DNA of 64,000 bases. Origin: Paenibacillus sp. FJAT-26967. Its GTDB lineage: Bacteria > Bacillota > Bacilli > Paenibacillales > NBRC-103111. This document shows, one piece after another, positions 7,550 through 18,900 of the stretch; position 1 is the stretch's first letter, and every line of letters begins with the position of its first letter. A program made the position numbers and the translations under genes. Below the pieces are notes generated by a model, which made no database searches, was not told the DNA's origin, and saw only the letters and a list, made by a program, of their open reading frames with translations. Location: assembly GCF_001541095.1 (NCBI RefSeq), contig NZ_LMXH01000005.1, positions 124,001 through 188,000 of the forward strand. The letters run 5' to 3'.

Positions 7550-9016
7550 GTGTCGCATTCATTGAAGCTGTTATCATGGAACATTGAGAAGTTTAATGCG
7601 GATAAAATGAATGATGATTTTTTTATCAAATATGTCGCGCGGGTCATCCGGCTTATGGAGATCGATGTCGCAGGCATAATGGAAATCGTCGGCTGGATCG
7701 GCAATGAAGTGTGCACCGCCATTGTCAATGAATTGAACCAGCAGGAGCAGCAAAAGGCGACCGGCGTCGTGTGGAGCGGGCAAGCGAGCGAGATGACGCC
7801 CAGCGCGCCGAACGAGCAGTATGTATTTGTGTGGAAGTCGGGCTTGTTCAGTTCCGTGGAGTGGAAGCTGTGGAACGTGCTAGGCGAGAACGCGTTCGAT
7901 ACGTTTTTCGCAACCAACAATATTACCGATGAAGACGAGAAGTTCCAGGTGACCCAAAGCCTGGCTAAAAACGGATGGATGAACGACTCATTTATGGTGC
8001 CTTATAGCGCTTATAGCAAGCTGGTAGCCGATCCGCAAAATTTGGACTGCACAAAAAAAAATCCGACGCTTAATTTGACCGCTCAACAAAAGCAAGATTT
8101 GTCGGCCATTCTCACGGCTTATGCTCCGGAGACCTTTCCCTATCCGAGGTCGCGACCGCCGTTCATCTTGCGAGTAACGACGGCGGATACAAACACGGTC
8201 ATTACATTTGTTCTTTTGCATGCGCCGGGCCCGAGCGATACGTCGCCGATCACGGCCAGCAATCAGATTAGTTTAATCGACCCGGTTATCCAGGCGGATG
8301 TAGGCGTCGTAATGGGCGATTTCAACGTCACCGAGGCATGGGCGAAAAAAACTTGGGCGCTGCAATACTATAATTGGGACCTGGGAAGGCTTCGTTACGT
8401 TCTGGACGACAGCGGACAGTACATTTTTGCCGCGCCTTTCCAGCGTTTGACCGGACCTGATTTCGCTTCCAATTCGACAACTCAACCGGCGCTGACGACG
8501 GTACAAAACTATAGTTTCCGGCTGCAGGACAATCTGACCAGTATGACCTCGACGCTGGTGGCCCCGGATGCGATCGCCGACAGCACGGTGATGCAGTCCA
8601 TATTGTCCAGTCCGTATGATAAATTTTTTGTCCGTTCCACCCAGACGGACCCTTCCGATCCTTATGTGTGCAATTTGGCAGATCTGACCACTCCTAAGGA
8701 AGTATGGACCGGGGTGATAGATACGGACGGCAATCCGGTCAATGATACCCGTTCTACGACGCCAAGCACGTATCAGCGGGATTTGAGTTCGCTGACGGCG
8801 GCTATCTACAACAATTGGTACAACCGTCATGCCGGCAAATCGTCAAGCCTTAATTTGCAGCAGATTCCGAAGCTGAACGTAAGGCCCACCACATTGCGGG
8901 AGGCGCAATATGCTTATTATTACGCCATCAGTGACCATATGCCGATCTGCATGGAGCTGAAGTACGCAGCGGACCCGGACAACGACATGACGGCGGAAGG
9001 AGTCAATTTCGAATGA
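7550..9016 (+). CDS. EEP-fold (endonuclease/exonuclease/phosphatase) hydrolase
   Basis: 488 residues from the GTG at 7550, chosen because GGGGAG lies 9-10 bases upstream and the product begins MSHSLKLLSWNIE; an ATG at 7487 without a ribosome site would add 21 residues. Metal and catalytic motifs of the EEP superfamily (DNase I, Mg-dependent sphingomyelinases, CdtB) are all visible: SWNIEKF (N11, E13), a Glu in GIMEIVG, His in LLHAPG, GDFNV (D257, N259) and SDHMP (D462, H463). About 200 residues separate the last two motifs, longer than usual. No signal peptide or membrane segment. The substrate (nucleic acid, phospholipid or other phosphodiester) is not readable. The stop overlaps the next start (ATGA). 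Confidence 0.8.
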   Translation: MSHSLKLLSWNIEKFNADKMNDDFFIKYVARVIRLMEIDVAGIMEIVGWIGNEVCTAIVNELNQQEQQKATGVVWSGQASEMTPSAPNEQYVFVWKSGLFSSVEWKLWNVLGENAFDTFFATNNITDEDEKFQVTQSLAKNGWMNDSFMVPYSAYSKLVADPQNLDCTKKNPTLNLTAQQKQDLSAILTAYAPETFPYPRSRPPFILRVTTADTNTVITFVLLHAPGPSDTSPITASNQISLIDPVIQADVGVVMGDFNVTEAWAKKTWALQYYNWDLGRLRYVLDDSGQYIFAAPFQRLTGPDFASNSTTQPALTTVQNYSFRLQDNLTSMTSTLVAPDAIADSTVMQSILSSPYDKFFVRSTQTDPSDPYVCNLADLTTPKEVWTGVIDTDGNPVNDTRSTTPSTYQRDLSSLTAAIYNNWYNRHAGKSSSLNLQQIPKLNVRPTTLREAQYAYYYAISDHMPICMELKYAADPDNDMTAEGVNFE

Positions 9017-12000
9017 GCTTGCTCGATACTCTGCTCGGCATGTACGACGCCGGAACGCAGCAATTGAATTTGAATATGACGGCGCTGGGCGCATGGACGG
9101 CTCCTTTGGCGCAATCGTCCGGAAGCGGAGCGTGGCAGTTCGGCGGTGTCGCACAGTCTCCGTCCGAACAGGCGGGGACGATTACCTTTGCAGCGTCCGG
9201 CTTGAAGCTTACGGGGACGACACCGCTGATCCTGTTTCCAGCCGGGCAGTTTTCGTCTATTCAATGTGCCATTTATAACGCGGATACAAGCCCGGTTTTT
9301 GTTGTATCCGCTTTCACTTCGTCGAATTGGAATTTGGCCAATTCCTTTCCGGGCTTGCAAGGAACATTTTGGGAGGAGCTTGCGGTCAAAACGGACGATG
9401 CGTCCCGATTGCCCCGTCTGCTGCTTGCTTCGGGCACGGTTGTGGAACCAAGCCTTAATCGCAGCTTGTCTGCGGGCGTGTCCTTCTTTGCGGTGTTCGA
9501 TGAGACGCAGGGGCTGTTCGCTCCAGCTTCGTGGATAGTCGGTCCGGCTCCCGTCGGCTTTGGCGCCATTGTAGCGGCGGCGGGGCTTGGCACTAGTCTG
9601 GATATAGGTTTAGAAATATCCACCTCCACGAACGGCTTCCCGGGTATTTTCAACAATTTGCAAATACCGCTTGCCGCCTCGCTATCGTTCGATCCCGCCG
9701 ATCAGGACGCAACGCCCGGTTTGAGTTTCTCCGCCCAGTTAAGCTGGGGAGGGCAGCAGCAGACGCTAAGCGCCGTGCTGCCATCCGAATCGGGGGGGAC
9801 GGTAGAAATCGGACTGACCGGACAACTGGCGCTTCCCGGACAAGCGGAGCTTGCCGATTATTTTGGCGGGACAAGCATTACTTCCTATTTGCCGGACCCG
9901 TTCAAAAATGCTATGAACAGCATTTGCATAAGCAGTTTGTATTTAGGAGTCGGTCTCGGGTCAAAAAAGCTGGAATACGCGAAAGTGACGATATCGGCTT
10001 TTACAGATACTTCTCTTGCTATTATCGCGGACTATATTGAAGTCGAAAATATTGCGGTGTCGGTCACAGTCAACGATCCTTTCGGCAGCCCGTCGGCAGC
10101 ATACCGCATGACAGGAGTACTGGATATCGGAGGCGTAGAGCTGGATGTTGCCGCCGATCTGGTACCAACGATCATGTCGCAGGTTCTGTCGGTCAGCGTC
10201 GATCTGGCACAGGGGGAACAGCTGAATTTGACCGCGATCGCGGAGAAGTTCGGACTGCCCCCGGGAGCTCCGAGCGTCATGCTGACCGAGTTCCATATGG
10301 GAGGATCAACGGACGGCACATTTTATGTGGGCGCTTCTTTGGAAGAAATACCGACCGGCAGCGGGCAGCAGGCTTTCGTTCTGAGCGACCTGATATTTGA
10401 ACTGGACTACAGCAGCCAGGCAGAGCCGGCTGCTACATTCAGTATGACGGGATCGATGACGATCGCCGGGGTAGACGCGGTCCTGTCGCTGACTGCCGGG
10501 AACGGCTGGGAAATTCAAGGGGAGACGGGGACGGATACGCCAATCCCTATCGGAACGCTCATAGAAGATTTCGGAAATCGGTATGGACTTACATTCCCGA
10601 ATCCGGTATCCAGTCTCGAGCTGCAAAATGTTGCGTTTACTTACGCGAAGACGGCCGGAGCTGCGCAGGGCAGTTTCTCGTTCAGCTGCGAGGGAACCTT
10701 TACAATCGATACCGCTCCGGTATCTGTCGCCGTCACGATCGACATGGAGCCGGATGCGACCGGGAACGGCTATCATTCGACATTCGGCGGAACGATAACG
10801 ATCGGCTCGCTAACGTTCGCTTTGATCTTTGATACGGGCAATATGCAGTCGGACATTTTCGCCGCTACCTTCAGCGCCAGCGGCGATTCGCCTTCATCCA
10901 TTTCTATTTATGAGCTTGTCTACGCCCTTTCGCCTGAAGCGGCTTCTGTCGTTCCGCAAGATTTGGAAGTGGAACTGAAGGACGTGAAGTTTATCTACTA
11001 CAAAGATGCTAGCGGATCAAAATATGCCCTGGGCCTTGATTTGTCTGCTTCCTTCAGCTTGAGCGATTTGCCGCTTATCGGCAGCGATATGAGCGGAACG
11101 GATGCATTCAAGGTGAACGATCTGCAGTTTCTATATGCGTCCCAGCCGTTCGCGGCCGCAGAAGCCGGAGCGGTGAACGCACTGCTTCCGCAAGGAGTTT
11201 TTCCGCTGCCGTCCGCCGGCTTTGGCTCCGGTATGACCGTCGGAACCGAACTGCAATGGGGCGGGCAAACACAGACGTTCATGCTGGCTATGGGATCAAC
11301 CTCCGCCACCCGCACGCCTGCGAAGAGAAGTTATGGCGCAGTGGGCAGTGTATCCGATTCAACGGCATCGGCATCCGCGCAATGGTTAAGCATCCAGCGC
11401 TCGTTCGGTCCGGTTGCTTTGAACCGGATCGGAGTCAGCTATCAGAATGGCCTGCTCTGGTTTTTGCTTGACGGTTCGCTGTCGGCGTTCGGGCTGACCA
11501 TTACGCTAAGCGGAATGGGCTTTGGTTCTCCGTTATCGGCGTTCGAGCCGCAATTCTCGCTACTCGGGCTCGGATTTGATTTGAAGGAAGGACCGCTGGA
11601 GATCGGCGGTGCTTTTTCCGAGGTATCGCCTGCGCCGGACGGCACCGCTTTTTCCTATGAAGGCGGCGTCGTAATAGAAACGGAACGTTTCTCTATAGAG
11701 GGGATCGGCTCCTATGCTGAGCTGACGGACGGGCAGCCTTCCATGTTTGTATTTGCCACGGCCAGCGCCTCGCTTGGCGGACCGCCGGCGCTGTTTATAA
11801 CAGGCTTGTCTGCCGGTTTTGGATATAACAGCTCCATGGCGATGCCTGCGCCGGAGCAGGTGGCGGATTTTCCTTTGATGGCTCTGGCAGGGGGAGGGAC
11901 GCCGCCGCCGCCGCTCCTTGGGCTGTTGGCTGAGCTTGACGGAACGGCGGATTACGCGCCGGGCAAGCGGCAAGCTTGGATCGTTCCAAGTAGTGGCGAT

Positions 12001-13587
12001 TCCTGGCTCGCCGCCGGCATCTCTTTTCAATCCTTTGGGCTTATTCAGAGCCAAGCGCTTTTGCTGGGGAAATTCGGTAGTGATCTGGAATTTGCGCTGC
12101 TCGGAACATCAATGTTGCGTCTTCCAAAATCCGGCGATACGGTGTACGCTCAGGCGGAGCTTGAGCTGCAAGCGATATGGAAGCCATCGAGCGGATTTTT
12201 CGGTCTTACTGCCTTGCTGACCCCGGATTCGTTCGTGCTGGATCCGAGCTGTCATTTAACAGGGGGCTTTGCCTTTTACTTATGGTATGACGGACCGAAC
12301 GCCGGGCAATTTGTAGCGACATTAGGAGGCTATCATCCGGCGTTTCAGCCGCCATCCTATTACCCGTTAGTCCCGCGGCTTGGTATCAATTGGGCGCTCA
12401 GCGATCAGTTTCAAATCGAGGGTGATGCTTATTTTGCCATAACGCCGGGGTCGATTATGACGGGGGGAGCGCTCAAAGCGCTGTATCATGACGGCAATCT
12501 CAAGGCATGGTTCACCGCCAATGCCGATTTGCTGATTACATTCAATCCATTCAGCTTTCAAGCGGATATTAGCGTAAGCATAGGAGCGTCTTACCGGATC
12601 AATCTGTTGTTTACAAGCAAAACGATCAGTGCAGAGCTTGGAGCGTCGCTGGAGCTGTGGGGGCCGCCGACCGGGGGGAAAGCCCGCGTTCACTGGTGGA
12701 TTATCTCATTTACGATCGATTTCGGAGCGGATGCGAGTGCCGCTCAGAACGACCCGCTTGCTTGGGAGCAGTTCAAGCCGCTTCTTCCGGCGCTCGACAG
12801 CGTTGTGACCATAAAAGCGGCGGGAGGGCTGGCACAGAGCCCGGCTGCCGGAACGAATGGAAGCGGCTCGAAGCTGGACGATTCGGACCTTGGCTGGCTC
12901 GTACGGGCCGGAACATTTAGCTTTACAACGCAAACTGCGTTTCCGGCAAGCCATTATGCGGCCGGTTCGAGCCTTGCGGCTATCCCGGACCCTGCCTATC
13001 CGAACGGATATTCCGTTCAGGTCCGGCCGATGAATACGACGAACGTGTCGGCTTTGCATCAAATTGTCATTAAACAGGGCGGCAGCGAGATCGACTTGTC
13101 AGGCTGGACGCTTGCGCCATACGGCTCGAACTTGCCGTCGGCGCTATGGGGAGAGCCGCTTAAAGATGCGGCCGGACAGTTTGTGCTTAACCCGCAGGTG
13201 CCCAGCGCCGATACGGTGGCGAATGTGCCTTCCGGATTAGCGGTTTCTCCTCCGCAGACGGAGCTCGGAGCTTCCCGCTCGGCGCTATCCGGCGAACTGC
13301 TCGCTTTTGAGGATTTATCGCCGCAGGGTGAAATGCCGCTTGCTTTGTCTGCCCAGGCGGAGCCGCTCTATGTTCCGGTATTCGCCGAGGATACGCCGGA
13401 TTCAATAGCAGCCGTTATGGGAACTGCGATGCAAAATAGGAACAGCATTTATGAAGTGTTAAGCGGATTGCAGATTTATACGGGCAGCAACGGTTCGCTC
13501 GCAGGGCTCGCTTCGCAGGCGGACAGCTTGTACTGCGATTCCCCGCTGCAGGTTGCCGCCGCAGGAAGGAGCAGGCGAGATGGCTGA
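9013..13587 (+). CDS. Giant beta-rich protein, DUF6603-type
   Basis: 1524 residues without a signal peptide or clear membrane segment, composed largely of short alternating beta-strands rich in Gly, Ser, Thr and Ala. Residues about 280-770 hold degenerate repeats of 105-125 residues: a short amphipathic helix, then a Leu-rich strand such as LELQNVAFTY or LEVELKDVKFIYY, then sandwich-like strands. Residues about 1000-1240 carry the segment I recognise from DUF6603 proteins (GGYHPAF at about 1106, YYPLVPRLG, AYFAITPGSIMTGG, LWGPPTGGKARVHWW, SFTIDFG). The last 280 residues are less ordered. Function unknown; it overlaps the EEP gene by 4 bases and the next gene by 8. The DUF6603 assignment is from memory of the pattern. 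Confidence 0.7.
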   Translation: MSLLDTLLGMYDAGTQQLNLNMTALGAWTAPLAQSSGSGAWQFGGVAQSPSEQAGTITFAASGLKLTGTTPLILFPAGQFSSIQCAIYNADTSPVFVVSAFTSSNWNLANSFPGLQGTFWEELAVKTDDASRLPRLLLASGTVVEPSLNRSLSAGVSFFAVFDETQGLFAPASWIVGPAPVGFGAIVAAAGLGTSLDIGLEISTSTNGFPGIFNNLQIPLAASLSFDPADQDATPGLSFSAQLSWGGQQQTLSAVLPSESGGTVEIGLTGQLALPGQAELADYFGGTSITSYLPDPFKNAMNSICISSLYLGVGLGSKKLEYAKVTISAFTDTSLAIIADYIEVENIAVSVTVNDPFGSPSAAYRMTGVLDIGGVELDVAADLVPTIMSQVLSVSVDLAQGEQLNLTAIAEKFGLPPGAPSVMLTEFHMGGSTDGTFYVGASLEEIPTGSGQQAFVLSDLIFELDYSSQAEPAATFSMTGSMTIAGVDAVLSLTAGNGWEIQGETGTDTPIPIGTLIEDFGNRYGLTFPNPVSSLELQNVAFTYAKTAGAAQGSFSFSCEGTFTIDTAPVSVAVTIDMEPDATGNGYHSTFGGTITIGSLTFALIFDTGNMQSDIFAATFSASGDSPSSISIYELVYALSPEAASVVPQDLEVELKDVKFIYYKDASGSKYALGLDLSASFSLSDLPLIGSDMSGTDAFKVNDLQFLYASQPFAAAEAGAVNALLPQGVFPLPSAGFGSGMTVGTELQWGGQTQTFMLAMGSTSATRTPAKRSYGAVGSVSDSTASASAQWLSIQRSFGPVALNRIGVSYQNGLLWFLLDGSLSAFGLTITLSGMGFGSPLSAFEPQFSLLGLGFDLKEGPLEIGGAFSEVSPAPDGTAFSYEGGVVIETERFSIEGIGSYAELTDGQPSMFVFATASASLGGPPALFITGLSAGFGYNSSMAMPAPEQVADFPLMALAGGGTPPPPLLGLLAELDGTADYAPGKRQAWIVPSSGDSWLAAGISFQSFGLIQSQALLLGKFGSDLEFALLGTSMLRLPKSGDTVYAQAELELQAIWKPSSGFFGLTALLTPDSFVLDPSCHLTGGFAFYLWYDGPNAGQFVATLGGYHPAFQPPSYYPLVPRLGINWALSDQFQIEGDAYFAITPGSIMTGGALKALYHDGNLKAWFTANADLLITFNPFSFQADISVSIGASYRINLLFTSKTISAELGASLELWGPPTGGKARVHWWIISFTIDFGADASAAQNDPLAWEQFKPLLPALDSVVTIKAAGGLAQSPAAGTNGSGSKLDDSDLGWLVRAGTFSFTTQTAFPASHYAAGSSLAAIPDPAYPNGYSVQVRPMNTTNVSALHQIVIKQGGSEIDLSGWTLAPYGSNLPSALWGEPLKDAAGQFVLNPQVPSADTVANVPSGLAVSPPQTELGASRSALSGELLAFEDLSPQGEMPLALSAQAEPLYVPVFAEDTPDSIAAVMGTAMQNRNSIYEVLSGLQIYTGSNGSLAGLASQADSLYCDSPLQVAAAGRSRRDG

Positions 13588-15967
13588 CAGTTTGCCGATT
13601 GGAGATATTCGATTCTACGACAATAAGATACCGGGGCTGGAAGCCGGCACATATACGGTAACGGTAAGCCACCAAATCGAAGGGCTGGGATTGACGGCGG
13701 CGGAGCAGCAGCAGTTAACGGCTGTGCAGTCGTTTACGGTGTCTGGTCCGCAATTTGCGATTGACGCATCGGAAATCCACAGCGTCGTGCCGCCCGCAAC
13801 CGCATCGGGTGATTTCGGTGGCGAATTGCCGCATATTGTGCTGAACGAGCCTATTCTTCCGTGGGAGAGGAGCATGAGCGCGGCCGGAACGCCGTGGCTC
13901 GGCTTGTTAGTTTTCAAAGAGGGGGAATTGCTTCCGGGGGATCCTGACGCGACGGATGCCGCGACTTGCGCCATCCGGACGACCGCAGGCGATTTTATGG
14001 CCTTGCAGGGAAGCGGAGATATTCTGATACCTCCTGGTCTTGTAAAAGATCCGGCTGTTCCGGACAGTCTTTCTTGCCGGTATATCCAGATGAGCAAAGA
14101 GCAATTTCAGGCGATGACGCCTTACGCTGCCGAGCTTCCCTATTTGGCGCATGTGAGGGAGATCAACGCCGGGGATAAGGCTTCAGCGGGGGATGACGGC
14201 TGGTATGGCGTCGTCGTTGCGAACCGACTCGTAGCGTCCGATCAGGACGGCGGGAATTATACCGTTCATCTCGTGTCGTTCGAGGGGATGGAAAGCATGA
14301 TGGCGGCGGATGCCTCTATTGCACAGCCAACCGTGGCGCTGTTATCGATGACTTCCTGGTCGTTCCGCTGCCTGTCGTCAGCCGGCGAAAACTTTGGAGG
14401 GCTTGCGGCGGGAATTGCGCAAGGCGGCATGTCCGGCGGAGAGTACAATCCGGATCTGCTCTGGCTGCGCCATCCGCAAGCCGGTCAAGTGACGGCCGGC
14501 GATGCCGCCCATACCGAAGCGGCAAACCGGCTGATGAACGGCTACGTGGCGCTGCCGTACCATACCCGTACCGGCGAGGATACTTTTGCATGGTATCGGG
14601 GGCCACTCGCTCCGGCGGTGCCGGCAACGCTTGCCAAAAGTACACCGTTTCTGTCGTCGGACGCCGCTTTGATCTATGATGCAGGCAACGGCCTGTTCGA
14701 TTGCTCGCTTGCTTCCGCTTGGGAGATCGGCCGATTTATGGCGCTTGCCGACGAAAGCTTCGGACGCACGCTGCTCCAGTACCGGCAGCAGAGTACGGGA
14801 CTTACGCAAAAGCTGTATGCGCATGCGGAGGCTCACGGGCTAACGGAAGCAGGCGATTTGCAAAAGCTTGCGCATCCCGGAGCTGTCAAGCATTCGTGGC
14901 TGGACACGCTTGCAAAAGATCTTGGACGGCTGATAGGAAGGAAGCATTCTGCGGAATCCGCGGAATCTGCGGAATCTGCGCAAGCGCCCGTTCTGGCGGC
15001 ATCCGGCGCTGTCCGCAAGCGGGCGGAAGCTCCGTCTTCGGACCGGACAGCTTCATTGCGCCGGTTCATGCAGCAGGAGGATATTCGTCAAATGGTGCGT
15101 GACGGCGCATCGGAGCCGCTGCAAGCGGCAGCGGCTTGGATTGCACGCAAAATGCTGCTGGAGAATGTACCGTTCGGTCATTTGGTTCCTATAGAATCGA
15201 TGCTGCCGCCGGAATCCATTCGCTTCTTTTATATGGATATGAATTGGATGGATGCGATGCTTGACGGGATGATGTCCGTTGCGATGCAATCCCGTCTAGA
15301 TACGCTCGCTTATCAGCTTGACAAAGAAGCAATCGTAGCGGCTGTTAAGAGCAATCTGGAAAGCTACGGGAACGGGCTTCAGGGGGACGGAGCCGATCCC
15401 GGTCCAGACGGGGAGACGCGTGTAGCGGGCTTTTTACTCCGATCCGCCCTAGTGTCGGGCTGGCCCGGAATGTCGGTGCGCGCATTCGATGCCCAGGGCA
15501 ATCCGTTAAAGCTTCTTCGTCTCTGCCGGCTTTCTTCCGGCATAATGTTCGCGTTGTTCTGGGGGGTGCCGTCCAGTCTGGTGTTCAGTGAGCCTCAGGA
15601 AGGCTTACGCTTCGGTATAGATGATGCCGGCACCCTTGATTTGCGCAGCCTTTCAACTACTGACGCGCAATATCCGTTCGGCAGCGAACTTGGCATCCAT
15701 TTGCCGTTGTCCGGGGATTATTTGCGGAACGGGGAGTATTTGAATTTGAATCCGGACGATCCGAATGGACTTGTCCAGTCCGTCGCCGGGCTGATATCTC
15801 AGAAGCTGGCGGAAGGGGCGCTTGCTATAAGCTCGTCCGATCTGGCGCTGCAGCTGGTTAAGGCGCCGGAGCGGCAAATATTTGTGCCTGATAGCTCGGC
15901 TTTCGCTTTGCCGGAAAACGGCAAGCAGCAGCGGGAAACAGGCCGTAACCAAGGAGGGAACGATTAA
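13580..15967 (+). CDS. Large protein of unknown function (cassette protein 3)
   Basis: 795 residues starting at ATG 13580, with AGGAAGGAG at 13562-13570. I do not recognise a named domain. Residues 1-60 look like an Ig-like strand domain (GTYTVTV, QSFTVSG). Distinct motifs are VALPYHTRTGEDTFAWYRGPLAP, LPPESIRFFYMDMNW (from residue 542) followed by a possible amphipathic helix, and SALVSGWPGMSVRAFD. A low-complexity Ser-Ala-Glu linker at about 458-470 comes from a 9-bp tandem repeat. No signal peptide. Overlaps with both neighbours (8 bases and 1 base) imply that it is made stoichiometrically with them, probably as part of one assembly. Confidence 0.6.
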   Translation: MADSLPIGDIRFYDNKIPGLEAGTYTVTVSHQIEGLGLTAAEQQQLTAVQSFTVSGPQFAIDASEIHSVVPPATASGDFGGELPHIVLNEPILPWERSMSAAGTPWLGLLVFKEGELLPGDPDATDAATCAIRTTAGDFMALQGSGDILIPPGLVKDPAVPDSLSCRYIQMSKEQFQAMTPYAAELPYLAHVREINAGDKASAGDDGWYGVVVANRLVASDQDGGNYTVHLVSFEGMESMMAADASIAQPTVALLSMTSWSFRCLSSAGENFGGLAAGIAQGGMSGGEYNPDLLWLRHPQAGQVTAGDAAHTEAANRLMNGYVALPYHTRTGEDTFAWYRGPLAPAVPATLAKSTPFLSSDAALIYDAGNGLFDCSLASAWEIGRFMALADESFGRTLLQYRQQSTGLTQKLYAHAEAHGLTEAGDLQKLAHPGAVKHSWLDTLAKDLGRLIGRKHSAESAESAESAQAPVLAASGAVRKRAEAPSSDRTASLRRFMQQEDIRQMVRDGASEPLQAAAAWIARKMLLENVPFGHLVPIESMLPPESIRFFYMDMNWMDAMLDGMMSVAMQSRLDTLAYQLDKEAIVAAVKSNLESYGNGLQGDGADPGPDGETRVAGFLLRSALVSGWPGMSVRAFDAQGNPLKLLRLCRLSSGIMFALFWGVPSSLVFSEPQEGLRFGIDDAGTLDLRSLSTTDAQYPFGSELGIHLPLSGDYLRNGEYLNLNPDDPNGLVQSVAGLISQKLAEGALAISSSDLALQLVKAPERQIFVPDSSAFALPENGKQQRETGRNQGGND
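14951..14977 (+). repeat. 9-bp tandem repeat in cassette protein 3
   Basis: Three consecutive copies of GCGGAATC(C/T) encode Ala-Glu-Ser three times (SAESAESAESAQ), in a hydrophilic linker between two folded parts of the protein. Copy number could vary by slippage without changing the frame. Confidence 0.8.
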
Positions 15968-18900
15968 TGGCCGATCCGATTGTGCTTGTGCCAATGGAAG
16001 TAAGCGCTTTGTCGGCGAACGCATATGTGCTGCAAAATCAGCCGTTCCGCCGATGGGAGGAGACATACGGCAATATTGCTCAATTTGACAGCGCGGAGCC
16101 GGGACCAACCGACGTGACGGGTGGATTCGGAAGCTCCAACACGGGTGTTTATTTGCATTGGAAGCTGCCGGATGCTTGGACGCACGGGTGCCAGCAGCCC
16201 GATTCGCAACAGGTGCAGTATCCGCTAACTCCGAACCGCTGGCTTATCGTACGGCTAAGCGGCCCGCTGGCCGCAAGAACGGCATCCGCTTTCGTGGTGG
16301 AAAGCGACGCCCCCGGAACGGCCGATTCCAGTGTCTGGCTGTTCGATCCCGACATTGTGTCCGCATGGGAGGGTAGCACCGATCCGCTGCGTCAGCAGGC
16401 AGGCAGCGCTTTGAGCGGTGCGGGACCTTTTATAACGGGCATGCTTGGAAGGTCCTTTCAGTTGGCGGACTGGAAGGAGCAGGGAATTGAGCAATTGTTC
16501 GTGACAGCCGTCGCTCCGGGCAACCATCTGTTTAACGCTTATCAAAGCCATTGCCGCGAAGTTTTTTCATTTTACGATGCGCTTGCAGACGTCACGGAGC
16601 CTGACAGTACGCTCAGCTACTTGGTAGCCGGATGGTATTCCAATTCAGTCTCGGACCCGGTCGCTTCTTGTTTGAATGGGCAAACGGGGGATGAGGCGGA
16701 GCAGCTTCTGTCGGCGCTGTTATCCGGCTATGGCTGGTCGCTTGATAGAGCCGAGGGCGATCCGCTTCCGGCGGGAACGGTCTGCCATGGCATGGTATAC
16801 GGGGTGGATTGGCAGCCTCAAGGTACGATGCAGACGGTAAAAGACCGCTTTACGGCCGCAGGCGGGTCGATCAGCGTTGCGGTGGGAAATACGTCCATCG
16901 ACGCTTTTGCGGCTATGATCGGGCAGCAGCTTCAGTCGCTGTCCGCAGGGGGCAACGCGGAGGCGGTACAAATATTAGCGGAGCAGCCCAATGCAGCAGC
17001 ACTGCTCGAAGCGTTCCAGTATAACTTGCTGCACATGGCCGACAGCGGCGATTGGGCCGGACTTGATTACCGGATTCGGCAGGAGTGGTTCGGCTCAAAA
17101 GCCGGAGGTTACCGTTGGACAATCGTTGATATTGCCGCGGCGGATTCCGCAGCGGGCGAAGGCGTGAACGACGAGAGCTGGCTGAACGGGCTGAATGCGG
17201 ATCAAGCGGCCTTTGACGCGGCTCGTCTTCAATTGCATGATGCACAGTGGGAGCTGTACGCAACATGGTGGAAGGAGGGGCGTTTTGCTACTTATCCCGG
17301 CTTTGCGCAGCCTTCCGGCGTTACTCAGGCCCAATTTGCGATGGCGCTCGCAGCGGAAAACGATCCTTCGTACAATCCGGATCAGCCGCCCGGGCCGGCC
17401 AATATATACAGCGTGCCGAAAAAAGTGCTGGATTTGGCGAATCTTCTTAGCGGCACACTTGCTCCAAAGGTGCCTCAGCCGGTATATGCGGATGCTGCCA
17501 CTACGCCTGAAGACGCGTTTCAGGCCGGTATCGCCGTTTTTGAGCAGCAATTGAGAGCGCAGGGCCTGCTGGCGCAAAACCGCGGACTTAAAGCTGCGGC
17601 AGAGCCGAGATTTTGGCAAGCGCAAGATCCCGTCGTTCTGATTTCGGGAGCCGGCAATACGGCGGAGATTCCGCAGGCCGGCAGCCAACTCCCGTGCCGA
17701 ATGACCGCACAAACGATTGCCGGGCTTCAGAATGGCGGGACCGTTATTCCGGCCTCGTCAATTGCCGGACTGCCAGCTTTTCCGGCTTCGGCTGAAAATT
17801 TGGCGGAGATGCTGCAAGGCGCCTATAGTTCGGCTGATTTTGCCGCGGCGGTGTCGGCAGCAGCAGGGGCCTTGTTTACCGAGTGGCTTTTGTGCGATCC
17901 CGACAATGCGGCATCCATTTCCGTCACCTATCCGGCGTTTACAAGAGAAAGGCTGGCCGAGCACAACCCATCCGATTTTGAAGGGGGGCTTCCAGCGCTG
18001 CTGCCGGAACCATGGTCGCAGCCATGGAATCCGTTCATGCTGAAATGGGTCGCGGAGTGGTATCCGCTTCCTTCCGTCGGCAGCAACTGGACCTTTCAAG
18101 GGACGGATTACTCTTATACAGGAGGAAGCCAGTCGCTGACTCCCCAGGCGATAGGCGGGGATTGTCTGCTTACGCCTCAAACGGCGTTCTTGTTCAGGAA
18201 TCGGCTAATGCAAGCGGCCGCCGCGGGCGGCGATCCCGCCGACGCGGCGCTAGGGCAGCTTGCCGACTTGATCGGGGAAGCGGACCAGTGGGATTTCATC
18301 TCCCAGCGCCTTAGCGGCTTCGGGGATCAGCTGTCGCTGCGCGATTCGCGGACGAATCAAGCGCCGGCTGCCGATGTCGCCTTTACGTTCGACGACGGCA
18401 CGACACACACGCTCGCCGAGCTGACCGGAAATCAATTCGACAGTCTGCCGCTTATTCTGGATACAGGCGGCACGACACCGTTTCAGGCCGTCCGGCAAGG
18501 ACAGTTCTGTTTTTCTTATTTAGCGTTGTACGACGCTTTCGGTCAGGTGCTAGAAGTCGTGGGCGATTCCGGCCTGACGAGCTCGTCGCTGTTCGCGCCT
18601 GTTGCGGCAGAAGGTCTGAAGCCAGACACTCCGGTCGTTCAGGCCAATCCGCAGCGTTTTCTCCAATTGCCGCCTCGGCTGCTTCAGCCGTCGCGTCTTG
18701 ATTTCCGCATGGTCGATGCGAACAATCCAGACCAGCCGACCGATCTGGATTCTGGCGCAAATCCGGTTGCCGGCTGGCTGATTGCGAACCATTTGGACGG
18801 ATCGGTAGCTATTTATGGCGCGAATGGGGATGCGATCGGCGCAGTCAGCCAAAAAATTGGTGCGCACGGTGCGCCGATTCTGAGTTTGGCATTTGCTCCG

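Noticed and set aside
8273-8830. 185-codon minus-strand frame inside the EEP gene
   Set aside because: Arg/Ile-rich translation typical of an antisense shadow; the plus strand carries the catalytic motifs.
14951-14977. Tandem 9-mers considered as part of a CRISPR or minisatellite array
   Set aside because: Only three in-frame copies with no spacers; better explained as a coding linker.
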